The notes beneath the pieces are model-generated. The model worked only from the letters and a program-made list of their open reading frames with translations, was not told the origin of the DNA and made no database searches. Made by a program: the position numbers and the translations under genes. From a virus, in the IMG/VR virus record IMGVR_UViG_3300042922_000313, positions 1-64,000 of that record: a DNA stretch of 64,000 bases; one strand, written 5' to 3'. Positions 33,042-40,582 of the stretch are shown in pieces; the first letter of the stretch is position 1; each line of letters opens with the position of its first letter.

Positions 33042-33140
33042 ATGAAATCATGGGATTATTCAAACGCAACTAAAACAAAAGTAGCAATCAAAGAAAACAA
33101 CGAGATCATACAAGAGCATTCAAACGTAAGAAAGATATAA
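33042..33140 (+). CDS. Possible 32-residue peptide
   Basis: ATG after TAGGAGGTATCCACC; sequence begins MKSWDYSNATKTKVAIKEN. Strong ribosome site, no family. With the preceding peptide it may form a leader operon for 33245. Confidence 0.45.
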   Translation: MKSWDYSNATKTKVAIKENNEIIQEHSNVRKI

Positions 33141-33244
33141 GAATCACAAGAGGTAATTATTTTACATCAAGGAGATAAACAAACAGTAATAAAGAAGTAA
33201 CTTATAAATCTAACATTTGGTTATATAATTTGGGGGTGTAGAAC

Positions 33245-33460
33245 ATGAAAAAAGTAACAAAAAAAGAATTAGTAAATGACATCTTGACTGTATTAAAATG
33301 GAATGATGAAAATAATAATGAATATGGAAAGAAAATAAATATAGCTTTAGGTAATGTTACTTGGTATATGTCTTATACATTAATGGAAAGAGTTTTAATG
33401 CGACAAACAATAGAGGACTTAAAAATTATAAGGAATCAAATAGTAGAAGCAATATATTAA
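33245..33460 (+). CDS. Small unknown helical protein
   Basis: 71 residues, ATG after TGGGGGTGTAGAAC. Basic helical N-terminus (KKVTKKELVNDILTVLKW) and C-terminal helix. It ends just before the covarying leader RNA at 33481. Confidence 0.65.
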   Translation: MKKVTKKELVNDILTVLKWNDENNNEYGKKINIALGNVTWYMSYTLMERVLMRQTIEDLKIIRNQIVEAIY

Positions 33461-33480
33461 ACAATAAAATTAAGATTTGA

Positions 33481-33541
33481 TAGGCAGTTTTAACAGGGAT
33501 ATGAAGTCCGAATCTTCACTGTCTACTACGGTAATAAAACC
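33481..33541 (+). ncRNA. Leader RNA element, copy A
   Basis: P1 TAGGCAG (33481-33487)/CTGTCTA (33519-33525); P2 TGAAG/CTTCA with loop TCCGAAT (33502-33518) stacked on P1 with no intervening base on the 3' side; P3 GGT-AATAAA-ACC (33530-33541). The ribosome site of the 33561 gene follows within 6 nt. A second copy with the same fold but different stem bases is at 38727-38793. Confidence 0.7.
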
Positions 33542-33560
33542 AATATGAGGAGGTCAAGCA

Positions 33561-34304
33561 ATGGCAAGTATAGATTTTATAACTAAACGCATCCAAGGCA
33601 AGCAAAAAGAAATTGACAAACTAAACAAGAAGCTTGAGAGAATCCAAAAAGCAAAACAATCCAATTGGACAGTTAACCCTTATTACTATGATGAATATGA
33701 ATTAAGTAAAACAGAAAGAGAGTTGACTTATGCTATAAAGCAGCTTAATGAATTACAATCTGATTTGCAAAAGGCAAACGAAAAGGCAAATAGCCGTAAT
33801 GTATTAGCAATAACTCAATTTTTAGATGCATGGTTGCAAAGGAATATTGAATTTTATACGGAAGAAAAGAAAAGATATAATATAGCATTACAAGATTATT
33901 ATCAGAACGATAGAGATTACTGCAATTGGTATAATTCACAACGACATAATACTACAATAGAAGAAAGAAAAGCAGTAGAAAAAACTCATAAAGAATATAG
34001 AGTCAGTTTTACTAAATCATGGAGACATGTTACACAATTTGACCACGGCTCAAAAGAATGGCACGAAACAATGCAGAACGATTTAAAAGAAGAATATAAC
34101 CGCAAATATGATTATATCATAGAAAAAACCAATGAAATAGTCGGAACTATTACCGATGCAAGTTATTTGTCAGTAGATGCAAACGGAAACTTGAACGGCT
34201 ATATTATAGGAGATAGAGGAAAAGCAAACGTTAATACAATTGGTGCAGGCGGTTATAACATACAATGTTATCATTTCAGAACTTTAATTCATGAAATGAA
34301 ATAA
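33561..34304 (+). CDS. Coiled-coil mobile-element protein with conserved C-terminal domain
   Basis: 247 residues, ATG after ATGAGGAGGTCAAGCA. Residues 1-90 are a charged coiled coil; the middle is Tyr/Asn-rich; the C-terminus (GNLNGYIIGDRGKANVNTIGAGGYNIQCYHFR) resembles a domain seen in many clostridial phage and conjugative-element proteins of unknown function. It carries the copy-A leader RNA and so is probably regulated at the translational level. Confidence 0.65.
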   Translation: MASIDFITKRIQGKQKEIDKLNKKLERIQKAKQSNWTVNPYYYDEYELSKTERELTYAIKQLNELQSDLQKANEKANSRNVLAITQFLDAWLQRNIEFYTEEKKRYNIALQDYYQNDRDYCNWYNSQRHNTTIEERKAVEKTHKEYRVSFTKSWRHVTQFDHGSKEWHETMQNDLKEEYNRKYDYIIEKTNEIVGTITDASYLSVDANGNLNGYIIGDRGKANVNTIGAGGYNIQCYHFRTLIHEMK

Positions 34305-34313
34305 TAGCAGAGG

Positions 34314-34368
34314 ATAGCGGATCAACTTCCGCTATAATGCGACTAGTCAAAGCGTTCCAAGTCCGCAT
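34314..34368 (+). other. Pair of strong hairpins downstream of the coiled-coil gene
   Basis: ATAGCGGA-TCAACT-TCCGCTAT (34314-34335, perfect 8-bp) followed by ATGCG.ACT/AGTCCGCAT (34337-34368, one bulge). The second shares AAGTCCG with the loop region of the leader RNAs at 33481 and 38727. No T tract, so a structured intergenic or regulatory RNA is more likely than a terminator. Confidence 0.5.
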
Positions 34369-34421
34369 AGACAAAGAAATAAAACTAATAGAAACAAGGT
34401 TAAATGGTGGAGGTATTGAGA

Positions 34422-34586
34422 ATGAGAAAGTGTAAATTTGGATATTGCACAGTCAATTGTAAATCACCTAAACGGTGTGCCGATTTTAAAGTAAGTATTG
34501 GTTGTAGTTTAGCTATAACAGAAGAAGAATATCAAAAAAGAATATCTGGAAGCAATATAGTTAGTGTAAATTTTAATAATAAATAA
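34422..34586 (+). CDS. Small Cys-rich protein
   Basis: 54 residues, MRKCKFGYCTVNCKSPKRC, at ATG 34422 after TGGAGGTATTGAGA (upstream in-frame ATG at 34404 precedes that site). Four to five Cys in the first 30 residues suggest metal binding. Unknown function. Confidence 0.6.
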   Translation: MRKCKFGYCTVNCKSPKRCADFKVSIGCSLAITEEEYQKRISGSNIVSVNFNNK

Positions 34587-34633
34587 TAGCAGATCAAATC
34601 CTTGATTGATGCAAGGTAGAAAGAATGTAAATA

Positions 34634-34840
34634 ATGAGTAACAAGAATAAAGTAAATGTTGATATGTGGTACGGAGACAATCAAAAAGAAGCTGATAGAA
34701 TAGACGTTCTTTTTTATCCAAACGGTTGCGAATACAGAGGGAATATATATAAAGATGGAAAAACAATTGGAGATTATTCTTGTAAAGATTCTGTATTATT
34801 AGAAAAGGCATTTCCACAATTAACCTTTAATTGGGGGTAA
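34634..34840 (+). CDS. Small unknown beta-rich protein
   Basis: 68 residues; weak ribosome site AAGGTAGAAAG. Contains GYGDNQKEADRID-like charged strand pattern and CEYRGNIYKDGKTIGDY, typical of small beta-barrel phage proteins. Unknown. Confidence 0.55.
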   Translation: MSNKNKVNVDMWYGDNQKEADRIDVLFYPNGCEYRGNIYKDGKTIGDYSCKDSVLLEKAFPQLTFNWG

Positions 34841-34875
34841 ATAACAAATTAATCAATTATTTGATAGGAGGATAT

Positions 34876-35271
34876 ATGACATTTTCAAATATCTACACTG
34901 ATTTATATGACAATAAATTAGAATTAACACAAAATGAATTGAACTACTTTTATAATACAGTAAATCATATAAAAGAAAAATTAAACATTGATATTGAAAT
35001 AGTAAATCGTAATCATGAGACTTTAAAGGGAAAAGAAAAAGAAGCTTATGGAATTTGCTATAAATCATTACATGATAATAACGATCTTTTTATTACAATA
35101 GATAATTTCTTTATCCACGAATGTTATGAAGAAAAATTCAATAATAAATACAATTTATCTTTTGAATCATTAGAACATTGTATATGTCATGAGATAGCGC
35201 ACATTCAGGAATGGCGACACGGTAAGAAACACACAGAACTAACAGAAATATTATATAATAAGGTAATATAA
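34876..35271 (+). CDS. SprT-like minimal metallopeptidase
   Basis: 131 residues starting MTFSNIYTDL at ATG 34876 after ATAGGAGGATAT. The zinc motif HEIAH is at residues 105-109, preceded by LEHCIC and followed by HGKKHTELTEIL, the third ligand probably being His116 or His119. Size and motif fit SprT/WSS1-like proteases that degrade DNA-protein crosslinks, but without their zinc ribbon. Substrate unknown. Confidence 0.7.
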   Translation: MTFSNIYTDLYDNKLELTQNELNYFYNTVNHIKEKLNIDIEIVNRNHETLKGKEKEAYGICYKSLHDNNDLFITIDNFFIHECYEEKFNNKYNLSFESLEHCICHEIAHIQEWRHGKKHTELTEILYNKVI

Positions 35272-35314
35272 AAAGTGCATTTTATGATAGTTTAATGTCG
35301 AAAATATTTTAATG

Positions 35315-35360
35315 TAATATATATAAAACCGTTGACATTAACACATACTAGTATTATAAT
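35315..35360 (+). promoter_or_regulatory. Strong sigma-A promoter with AT-rich element
   Basis: AATATATATAAAAC (35316-35329), TTGACA (35332-35337), 17-bp spacer, TATAAT (35355-35360). It drives the two acidic genes at 35429 and 35798. The element abuts the -35 box by two bases. Confidence 0.85.
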
Positions 35361-35428
35361 GATAGTAGATAGTAAACAGAACAGAAGAACATAGAACAAA
35401 TTAATATAAATTATAGGAGGGTTTTATT

Positions 35429-35683
35429 ATGAAGATAATCAGTGAGAAGAGTATAGCGGAGTTTGAAGCATGGAGCGGAGCAATAAACACGAAAGATCAG
35501 ATTATAGAAGCTGGTAAAGCAGACGAATTTGATGCATATATTGAAGACTTATATCCTAATGGAATAGACGAAACAACATTAAATGATATCTTATGGTTTG
35601 ATTGTGATTCAATTCTACAGGAGTTAGGCATTGAAGAAGACGAGGAAGATGGCGAAGAAATAGAAGAAGACGAAGAAGAATAA
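35429..35683 (+). CDS. Acidic protein A
   Basis: 84 residues, ATG after TATAGGAGGGTTTTATT. Very acidic, ending in an Asp/Glu run, suggesting a nucleic-acid mimic or chaperone. Paired with 35798, which shares its leader and terminator style. Confidence 0.7.
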   Translation: MKIISEKSIAEFEAWSGAINTKDQIIEAGKADEFDAYIEDLYPNGIDETTLNDILWFDCDSILQELGIEEDEEDGEEIEEDEEE

Positions 35684-35686
35684 CAG

Positions 35687-35745
35687 ATTTTAGTATTTAC
35701 TAAGTGCATTATACCAGATATAATTTACATAATGCACTTGAATAA
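35687..35745 (+). terminator. GTGCATT hairpin element, copy 1
   Basis: TTTTAGTATTTACTA then stem AAGTGCATTAT/ATAATGCACTT (35702-35739) and TGAATAAGTATTAAA. The same layout with changed stem bases follows the next gene, see 36227-36284. Acts as an intergenic hairpin and probable partial terminator. Confidence 0.65.
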
Positions 35746-35797
35746 GTATTAAAACAGTAGCCAATAAAAATAAATTATATTATAGGAGGATTTTATT

Positions 35798-36223
35798 ATG
35801 GAAAATAATAATATTATGGAAAGAGTGAATGAAATGAAAGAGACTAACAATTTATACGAGGCAGTTATTGAAGATGTACTTGATGATGTAAACAGCAATG
35901 AAAACGATGTAGATTTTCAAGAGGAATTAGAGACTAGATTATCAGACATCTTAGAACACGGTTGTGTTTCTGGTACTGTTGGCAGCTTAGTATATTATGC
36001 AGACACAACAAAGTTTTATGAAGAACACAAAGAAGATATTAACGGTTTACTATATGAAATGATGGAAGAGACAGGACTTTATTCTCCTGCTGAATTATTC
36101 GGTGATAAATTCGATAAAGAAGATCCATTGTGTGTAGAACAAACTAACCAAAATTTATTAGCTTGGTTTGCTTATGAGGAAGTAAGTCGTAAATTAATGT
36201 ATGAAATTAATCCTAATTTCTAA
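35798..36223 (+). CDS. Acidic protein B
   Basis: 141 residues, ATG after TATAGGAGGATTTTATT, a leader nearly identical to that of 35429. Strongly acidic, with GCVSGTVGSLVYYADTTKFY in the middle. Looks like an enzyme-free regulatory or anti-host protein; antirestriction-type proteins have similar charge. No diagnostic motif. Confidence 0.65.
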   Translation: MENNNIMERVNEMKETNNLYEAVIEDVLDDVNSNENDVDFQEELETRLSDILEHGCVSGTVGSLVYYADTTKFYEEHKEDINGLLYEMMEETGLYSPAELFGDKFDKEDPLCVEQTNQNLLAWFAYEEVSRKLMYEINPNF

Positions 36224-36226
36224 TAT

Positions 36227-36284
36227 TTTAGTGTTTACTATGCACTTTATACACGTTATAGAGTGCATGAATAAGCATTAAATA
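36227..36284 (+). terminator. GTGCATT hairpin element, copy 2
   Basis: TTTTAGTGTTTACT then stem ATGCACTTTATA/TATAGAGTGCAT (36240-36268) and GAATAAGCATTAAA. It matches copy 1 outside the stem while stem bases differ but still pair. Confidence 0.65.
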
Positions 36285-36329
36285 TATAATATATTAAACT
36301 AACATGATCAATTTTAAGGAGGTTTCACA

Positions 36330-36515
36330 ATGAAAACTGCTATTTCACCACCGATACATAAAACACTTCTAAATAAGCCAATAACACACGCAGAGCAGTA
36401 TTATAAAACAGACTTTGACCGCATGACTAAACAGATTTATTATGACGGAGAATACTGCCAGCTATATTTTAAGAATGGAATTATAACCAACGTTAAAAAC
36501 ATGAAAGAGAGGTAA
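36330..36515 (+). CDS. Small unknown protein
   Basis: 61 residues, ATG after AAGGAGGTTTCACA. MKTAISPPIHKTLL... with DGEYCQLYFKNGIITN strand pair. It overlaps no neighbour; the next gene starts 4 bp after its stop. Unknown. Confidence 0.6.
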   Translation: MKTAISPPIHKTLLNKPITHAEQYYKTDFDRMTKQIYYDGEYCQLYFKNGIITNVKNMKER

Positions 36516-36518
36516 TCA

Positions 36519-36704
36519 ATGAACAATCTTAGACGGACTTACCCTGAATATTGGGAGGCAGCAAAAGAAATTTGTAGAGCAAAGCACGAAAGAATGATTT
36601 TTAATTCAGTAACAGAATTAAAAGATTATGTAAAACAGAATAAACATTATATACCAGATGTGGTTTCAAGTGGTGTATGTATGGGATATGCAATAAAGTT
36701 GTAA
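36519..36704 (+). CDS. Small unknown helical protein
   Basis: 61 residues; ATG after AGAGAGGTAATCA. Contains RRTYPEYWEAAKEICRAKHERM, a helix with aromatic face, and ends GVCMGYAIKL. Coupled to 36330. Unknown. Confidence 0.6.
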   Translation: MNNLRRTYPEYWEAAKEICRAKHERMIFNSVTELKDYVKQNKHYIPDVVSSGVCMGYAIKL

Positions 36705-36760
36705 TTTGATGTTAGTTTCAATTAAAAAAATAATAAAACAATAACAGGAGGTAATAAATT

Positions 36761-37114
36761 ATGAACACAATTGAAAACATTACACTTACAGAGGAACAGA
36801 TTGAAAGCAAAGCAAACATATTAATGAAACAGTATATAATAGCAGCCAACAAGAAGAGAAATGAACAGAACGAAATTGGTATCAGAAAATGTTCATGTGC
36901 CGCTAATTCACTTTACAAAGTGTCATATGAAACAGAGTTAAACGGATCTTATTTACGAGAAAGCATTTTGTTTAGAATGGCTAATGCTGATACAGATTAT
37001 TATTTATTAGAAAACATTAAAAAATTATTAAAAAGATATTTTGATATGCATCCAACGAAATTAAAATGTATGGAAATTAAAAGAAAAGAATTTATTGCAA
37101 ACTTTCTATTATAG
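36761..37114 (+). CDS. Unknown helical protein
   Basis: 117 residues, ATG after CAGGAGGTAATAAATT. Predicted all helical with basic surface (AANKKRNEQNEIGIRKCSCA). No recognised motif. Confidence 0.65.
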   Translation: MNTIENITLTEEQIESKANILMKQYIIAANKKRNEQNEIGIRKCSCAANSLYKVSYETELNGSYLRESILFRMANADTDYYLLENIKKLLKRYFDMHPTKLKCMEIKRKEFIANFLL

Positions 37115-37156
37115 GAGATATTAAATATAAAACGCTATTATTTAAATGGAGGAATT

Positions 37157-37312
37157 GTGATTAAAAATAAAGATGTTATCATATTATCAGAAATAATAAG
37201 AACTAATATACATGAAATAAATAAGATATGTAATAGTAGTAATTCAGATGATTTGTTAATAGGTTTTTTATCGAGAAAATATATAGAACGTATTAAACAA
37301 ATAGAAAGGTAA
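37157..37312 (+). CDS. Small helical protein, GTG start
   Basis: 51 residues; GTG at 37157 five bases after GGAGG. IKNKDVIILSEIIRTNIHEINKIC and a C-terminal helix. Leads into the Cys-rich gene at 37325. Unknown. Confidence 0.5.
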   Translation: MIKNKDVIILSEIIRTNIHEINKICNSSNSDDLLIGFLSRKYIERIKQIER

Positions 37313-37324
37313 AGGTAAAACTAT

Positions 37325-37582
37325 ATGAAACATAATTGTAAAACTTGCAAAGAAAGATGTGATTATAGGGGTAAGATAATTGATGGTTTTTCAATAATAT
37401 GCGAAGAGGAATGCGTAAAGTTAATATCAGAAGAAGCAAAAGAAATATGTAATGATAGTGATTTTATTCAATTACTTGATACATTAAGGAAAAGTAACTT
37501 TACTTCAAGACCAGCAAGAATATTATTAAATAGATTAGAAGAGATGATTGTTATAGGTAATTCAACACCATTGTTCAAATAG
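37325..37582 (+). CDS. Cys-rich small protein
   Basis: 85 residues: KHNCKTCKERCDYRGK ... FSIICEEECVKL gives four to six Cys likely binding zinc, then a helical C-terminal half. ATG after AAAGGTAAAACTAT, a modest ribosome site. Unknown function. Confidence 0.6.
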   Translation: MKHNCKTCKERCDYRGKIIDGFSIICEEECVKLISEEAKEICNDSDFIQLLDTLRKSNFTSRPARILLNRLEEMIVIGNSTPLFK

Positions 37583-37592
37583 GAGGAATTAA

Positions 37593-37814
37593 ATGTCATT
37601 AGAAAAAGCTTTAAGAAAAAGATATGCAACTTCATTACTAAAGAATACGTATACCAATACAATCAAGCGTAATCCATTCTATGACGATACATATTCAATT
37701 CTATATGAGTTTGAAGATGGAAGAAAAGAAGAACGCAAGCTAGTAGAATTTTCAGAAATAGAATTGTTAGAAATAAGATATATGATTGATAAACTATTAA
37801 ACAAGGAGAATTAA
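37593..37814 (+). CDS. Small unknown protein
   Basis: 73 residues, ATG after ATAGGAGGAATTAA. Basic N-terminal helix, then a two-strand core (YSILYEFEDGRKEERKLVEF) and a C-terminal helix (ELLEIRYMIDKLLN). Unknown. Confidence 0.6.
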   Translation: MSLEKALRKRYATSLLKNTYTNTIKRNPFYDDTYSILYEFEDGRKEERKLVEFSEIELLEIRYMIDKLLNKEN

Positions 37815-37818
37815 CAAT

Positions 37819-37992
37819 ATGAAAATAGACAGTAAACATTTAATTCTTTATACAGTACATCATCCAGAAACATTTGATATTTCATTTCGTCATAGTAGAT
37901 TTGTAGAAAATGAGTTTAGAAGAACACGAGCGTGGATAACTATTAGCTTTATGTATTATAGTTTTTCAATTGGATATAAAAAATATTTCTAG
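37819..37992 (+). CDS. Small unknown protein
   Basis: 57 residues; ATG after AAGGAGAATTAACAAT, starting four bases after the preceding stop. KIDSKHLILYTVHHPETFDIS, Arg/Phe-rich middle, aromatic C-terminus. Unknown. Confidence 0.55.
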   Translation: MKIDSKHLILYTVHHPETFDISFRHSRFVENEFRRTRAWITISFMYYSFSIGYKKYF

Positions 37993-38004
37993 GAGGTAAT
38001 AAAA

Positions 38005-38262
38005 ATGGAATATATTAAGAAAAAAGTACTCGGAACAAAAACAACACATTGTTTAAAATCAGAAGCATCTCAACATTGTATTGAAGGGAAGTTTTGGAAG
38101 AACGTAACATTAAATATATATGTAAGAAAACCAAACAGTTACACATTAAGTGTAAGATATGATAATTCTATTGATGATTATAGTATATGCCAAATATATA
38201 TGAACAATGATGATATAAAACAATTGAGAGATGTATTAAACAATATACTTGAAAGTATATAA
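38005..38262 (+). CDS. Small unknown protein
   Basis: 85 residues, ATG after TAGGAGGTAATAAAA. A beta-rich centre (NVTLNIYVRKPNSYTLSVRYDN) with a C-terminal helix (DDIKQLRDVLNNIL). Such alpha/beta proteins are frequent in phage early regions. Unknown. Confidence 0.6.
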   Translation: MEYIKKKVLGTKTTHCLKSEASQHCIEGKFWKNVTLNIYVRKPNSYTLSVRYDNSIDDYSICQIYMNNDDIKQLRDVLNNILESI

Positions 38263-38413
38263 TCACATAAAAGAATGTTTCGATGAAATAAATCAGGAGG
38301 TACACCAGATGCAATAAATAATCATTCAATTAGACTATGAAACAATCAAAAAGTGTAACAACTAACAATATCAATCGTAACATATAATAAACAATAAAAA
38401 GGAGAATAACACA

Positions 38414-38551
38414 ATGACACAGAACAATAGCAATAGATCAAACGAGATTCAATTTGCACAGGTACTAAAAGCCACAGACAAAGAAGTAAGAATGATGTAC
38501 CTCACAGGTTCAAACAAATTTGCATCAAGATTAATGAAATTAGTTAAATGA
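38414..38551 (+). CDS. 45-residue peptide
   Basis: ATG after AAAGGAGAATAACACA; MTQNNSNRSNEIQFAQVL followed by a helical half (KEVRMMYLTGSNKFASRLMKLVK). The C-terminal half is an amphipathic helix. Unknown. Confidence 0.5.
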   Translation: MTQNNSNRSNEIQFAQVLKATDKEVRMMYLTGSNKFASRLMKLVK

Positions 38552-38580
38552 TAATAATTAAATCAGAAAGGAGCATACAT

Positions 38581-38685
38581 ATGCTTGAAATAGTATATCA
38601 TGTAGACGGTCATTACTTCAAAGAATCAAACGGAACAAGAGAAGAGATTACGGTAGATCAATGGTTATCATATTTCAACGAATGA
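38581..38685 (+). CDS. 34-residue protein
   Basis: ATG after GAAAGGAGCATACAT; LEIVYHVDGHYFKESNGTREE then DQWLSYFNE. A small beta-hairpin with a helical end. Unknown. Confidence 0.5.
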   Translation: MLEIVYHVDGHYFKESNGTREEITVDQWLSYFNE

Positions 38686-38702
38686 TATATTAAACTAAAA
38701 TG

Positions 38703-38795
38703 CTTCAAGTGAAACATATATAAAACTGACTACTATTATAGTGGATATTAAAGCAAGTCCGAATCTTGCTAGTAGTCATTCCGGCAATAAGCCAA
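38703..38795 (+). ncRNA. Leader RNA element, copy B
   Basis: P1 TGACTACTA (38727-38735)/TAGTAGTCA (38770-38778); P2 GCAAG/CTTGC with loop TCCGAAT (38753-38769) adjacent to P1; P3 GGC-AATAA-GCC (38783-38793). Same arrangement as 33481-33541 with compensating changes in all three stems. It lies upstream of AAGGAGG for the gene at 38827. A TATATAAAAC element precedes it at 38715-38726. Confidence 0.7.
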
Positions 38796-38826
38796 TTTAA
38801 AACTAAATAAGGAGGATTTTACACTA

Positions 38827-38952
38827 ATGAACATACTAACAGAAGAACAGAAAGAACAGAACAAGAAAGAGGCTAGATCACATTTAATTGATATTATCTT
38901 AGAGAAAATAATGGAGGATAAACAAAATGCAAGGTACAGTACACAAGTTTGA
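38827..38952 (+). CDS. 41-residue helical protein under leader B
   Basis: ATG after AAGGAGGATTTTACACTA; MNILTEEQKEQNKKEARSH then LIDIILEKIMED. All-helical and charged. It overlaps the next gene by 26 bp, so translation is coupled. Unknown. Confidence 0.55.
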   Translation: MNILTEEQKEQNKKEARSHLIDIILEKIMEDKQNARYSTQV

Positions 38953-39202
38953 AACTAGAAATAATACATACTACTTAGGATATGGTAGAACAGCAAAAAC
39001 AACATATGAACAACAGCAAGAACAGAGAGAAGAAAAAAGATACATGATAATTCAGAAGTCAATAGGAATTCTAGTTATGTTATTTAGTGTTATATTATCA
39101 ATCACATTCAACGATCCAGAGGTAAGAGGCGCATTACTATTAATATTGTTCCCTATTGGATTATTGCTAACAGCCACTAAACAACACACTTTATGCTTAT
39201 AA
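38927..39202 (+). CDS. Two-helix membrane protein
   Basis: 91 residues, ATG after ATGGAGGATAAACAAA. Polar N-terminus with Gln/Glu run (YEQQQEQREEKR), then hydrophobic segments IGILVMLFSVILSITF (about 47-62) and GALLLILFPIGLLLTA (about 68-83). Possibly superinfection exclusion or an envelope-associated factor; unproven. Confidence 0.65.
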   Translation: MQGTVHKFETRNNTYYLGYGRTAKTTYEQQQEQREEKRYMIIQKSIGILVMLFSVILSITFNDPEVRGALLLILFPIGLLLTATKQHTLCL

Positions 39203-39214
39203 GGAGGTTTAAAT

Positions 39215-39331
39215 ATGATAGAATATATTACACATAGAGACTATATTGAACTAAAAATAAACGGTAAAACAGAAGGAAACTATGATACAAAGGAAGAAGC
39301 ACACAGGGAAGCAATGAATCTAGGTTATTAA
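39215..39331 (+). CDS. 38-residue protein
   Basis: ATG after AAGGAGGTTTAAAT. IEYITHRDYIELKINGK then EGNYDTKEEAHREAMNLGY; a two-strand and helix fold of the sort found in prophage small proteins. Unknown. Confidence 0.55.
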   Translation: MIEYITHRDYIELKINGKTEGNYDTKEEAHREAMNLGY

Positions 39332-39350
39332 CAAAAATTACATTTATTAT

Positions 39351-39399
39351 AATATATATAAAACTGAGTATTGACATACAATATTAGTAGTATTATAAT
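39351..39399 (+). promoter_or_regulatory. Strong sigma-A promoter with AT-rich element
   Basis: AATATATATAAAAC (39351-39364), TTGACA (39371-39376), 17-bp spacer, TATAAT (39394-39399). Drives the operon beginning at 39473. Confidence 0.85.
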
Positions 39400-39472
39400 G
39401 ATAGCAACAGAACATATTGAACAAAATATGGAAATGTGGTAGAATTAAATAATGATTGATTGGAGGGCTGAG

Positions 39473-39679
39473 ATGGAATACAAAGAATTTATATCACAAG
39501 GTAATGATTGTTTAATTTACAGAACAGTAAGCATTTTACCAATAGGAAATAAGTTTGCGGTCATAACTTTAACTCGATTGTCAGGAGCATGGATTAACAA
39601 CAATAATCTTGGCACTGATACAGTAAATTTTGATACAGAGAAAGAAGCAACAGAGTATTATGATAGCATCGAATATTGA
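39473..39679 (+). CDS. Small unknown protein
   Basis: 68 residues, MEYKEFISQGNDCLIYRT at ATG 39473 after TGGAGGGCTGAG (in-frame ATG at 39452 lies upstream of that site). Beta-rich, with TEKEATEYYDSIEY helix at the end. First gene behind the 39371 promoter. Unknown. Confidence 0.6.
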   Translation: MEYKEFISQGNDCLIYRTVSILPIGNKFAVITLTRLSGAWINNNNLGTDTVNFDTEKEATEYYDSIEY

Positions 39680-39707
39680 TTTTATAAGAAGAAGGTGAGG
39701 ATAAGTT

Positions 39708-39953
39708 ATGTTTGGTCAATTGAGTAATTTTAAATGTCCGTGTTGTAACCATACTGAGGTTATTAGATTAGGTAGAACACAGTTTGTAAATATTAAAGAT
39801 AAAGGTGAGCATTTAGCATTAACAAACTGTCCTAAGTGCAATAAATTGATTGCTTTTGAAATGGTTGATAGAAAATCAGAACCATCATTTAGCTTTGATG
39901 TAAGAAGTATTAACGAAGATGAAATTGAAAACGCAGGAGTTATATGTTACTGA
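39708..39953 (+). CDS. Zinc-ribbon protein
   Basis: 81 residues, ATG after AAGGTGAGGATAAGTT. FKCPCCNHTEVIRLGR ... LTNCPKCNKLIAFEM gives two CPxC knuckles, a classic four-Cys zinc ribbon, then an acidic tail. Transcription or RNA binding is possible. Confidence 0.7.
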   Translation: MFGQLSNFKCPCCNHTEVIRLGRTQFVNIKDKGEHLALTNCPKCNKLIAFEMVDRKSEPSFSFDVRSINEDEIENAGVICY

Positions 39954-39995
39954 TAAAATGATTATTTTATGTATAGAAAGGATAGGCATTTAAGT

Positions 39996-40151
39996 ATGGA
40001 TATTGAGAAATATAAAAACGATTTAGAATATCACAGAAACAAATTGAATGAAGCATTTCAGAATTCAGATTTTGAACAAATAGCAGCTCAAGCTAACCAA
40101 ATTAAAGAGTTGGCTTATATGATAAGTTACTGTAATAAAAAAGATAAGTAA
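39996..40151 (+). CDS. Small coiled-coil protein
   Basis: 51 residues, MDIEKYKNDLEYHRNKLNE, ATG 39996 (an in-frame ATG at 39969 is possible). Entirely helical with heptad pattern. Unknown. Confidence 0.55.
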   Translation: MDIEKYKNDLEYHRNKLNEAFQNSDFEQIAAQANQIKELAYMISYCNKKDK

Positions 40152-40164
40152 CCATCGATATGAA

Positions 40165-40239
40165 ATGGATTGTAACATTGAAAAGTTAAAAACAATTGAA
40201 ATGATATGTGATATTTTAAAAGGAAGAATATTAAGCTGA
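40165..40239 (+). CDS. Possible 24-residue peptide
   Basis: MDCNIEKLKTIEMICDILKG at ATG 40165 with only a poor ribosome site. Amphipathic helix. Listed as a weak candidate; it could be chance. Confidence 0.25.
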   Translation: MDCNIEKLKTIEMICDILKGRILS

Positions 40240-40376
40240 ATAAAGTTTTCCACACCATCGCCAGAGTAATAACATAACATTGTTATAGGTTCTAGGATGC
40301 AAAATCAGACGATGGATTGAAGTAAGTAATCAATTAACAATTAATAGCCTAGAAAGGCAAATAAGGAGGTGTGAGA
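40240..40376 (+). other. Leader with palindromes upstream of 40377
   Basis: 137 nt with CCATCG (40255)/CGATGG (40310), the palindrome ATAACA-T-TGTTAT (40274-40286) and a small hairpin GCC-TAGAAA-GGC near 40348. The palindrome could be a protein-binding site; no promoter is clear. Confidence 0.4.
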
Positions 40377-40532
40377 GTGAACGAAGAGTTATTAAAGATA
40401 TATCGGTTAGTAGTTGAAAGAATTAATATGATAACTAAAACTGATACATATACAGAAATTGATGAATATAGAAAACAGGGTGCTTTATCCGAATTAGAGG
40501 AGTTAAAAGAATTACTAGATACAATGATATAA
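40377..40532 (+). CDS. Small helical protein, GTG start
   Basis: 51 residues; GTG seven bases after AAGGAGGT. NEELLKIYRLVVERINMITKTD then ELEELKELLDTMI. All helical. Unknown. Confidence 0.55.
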   Translation: MNEELLKIYRLVVERINMITKTDTYTEIDEYRKQGALSELEELKELLDTMI

Positions 40533-40582
40533 GTATTCAAAGCAAAGAGTAGATTGATGCTAAAATGAAAGGAGTTTTTATT

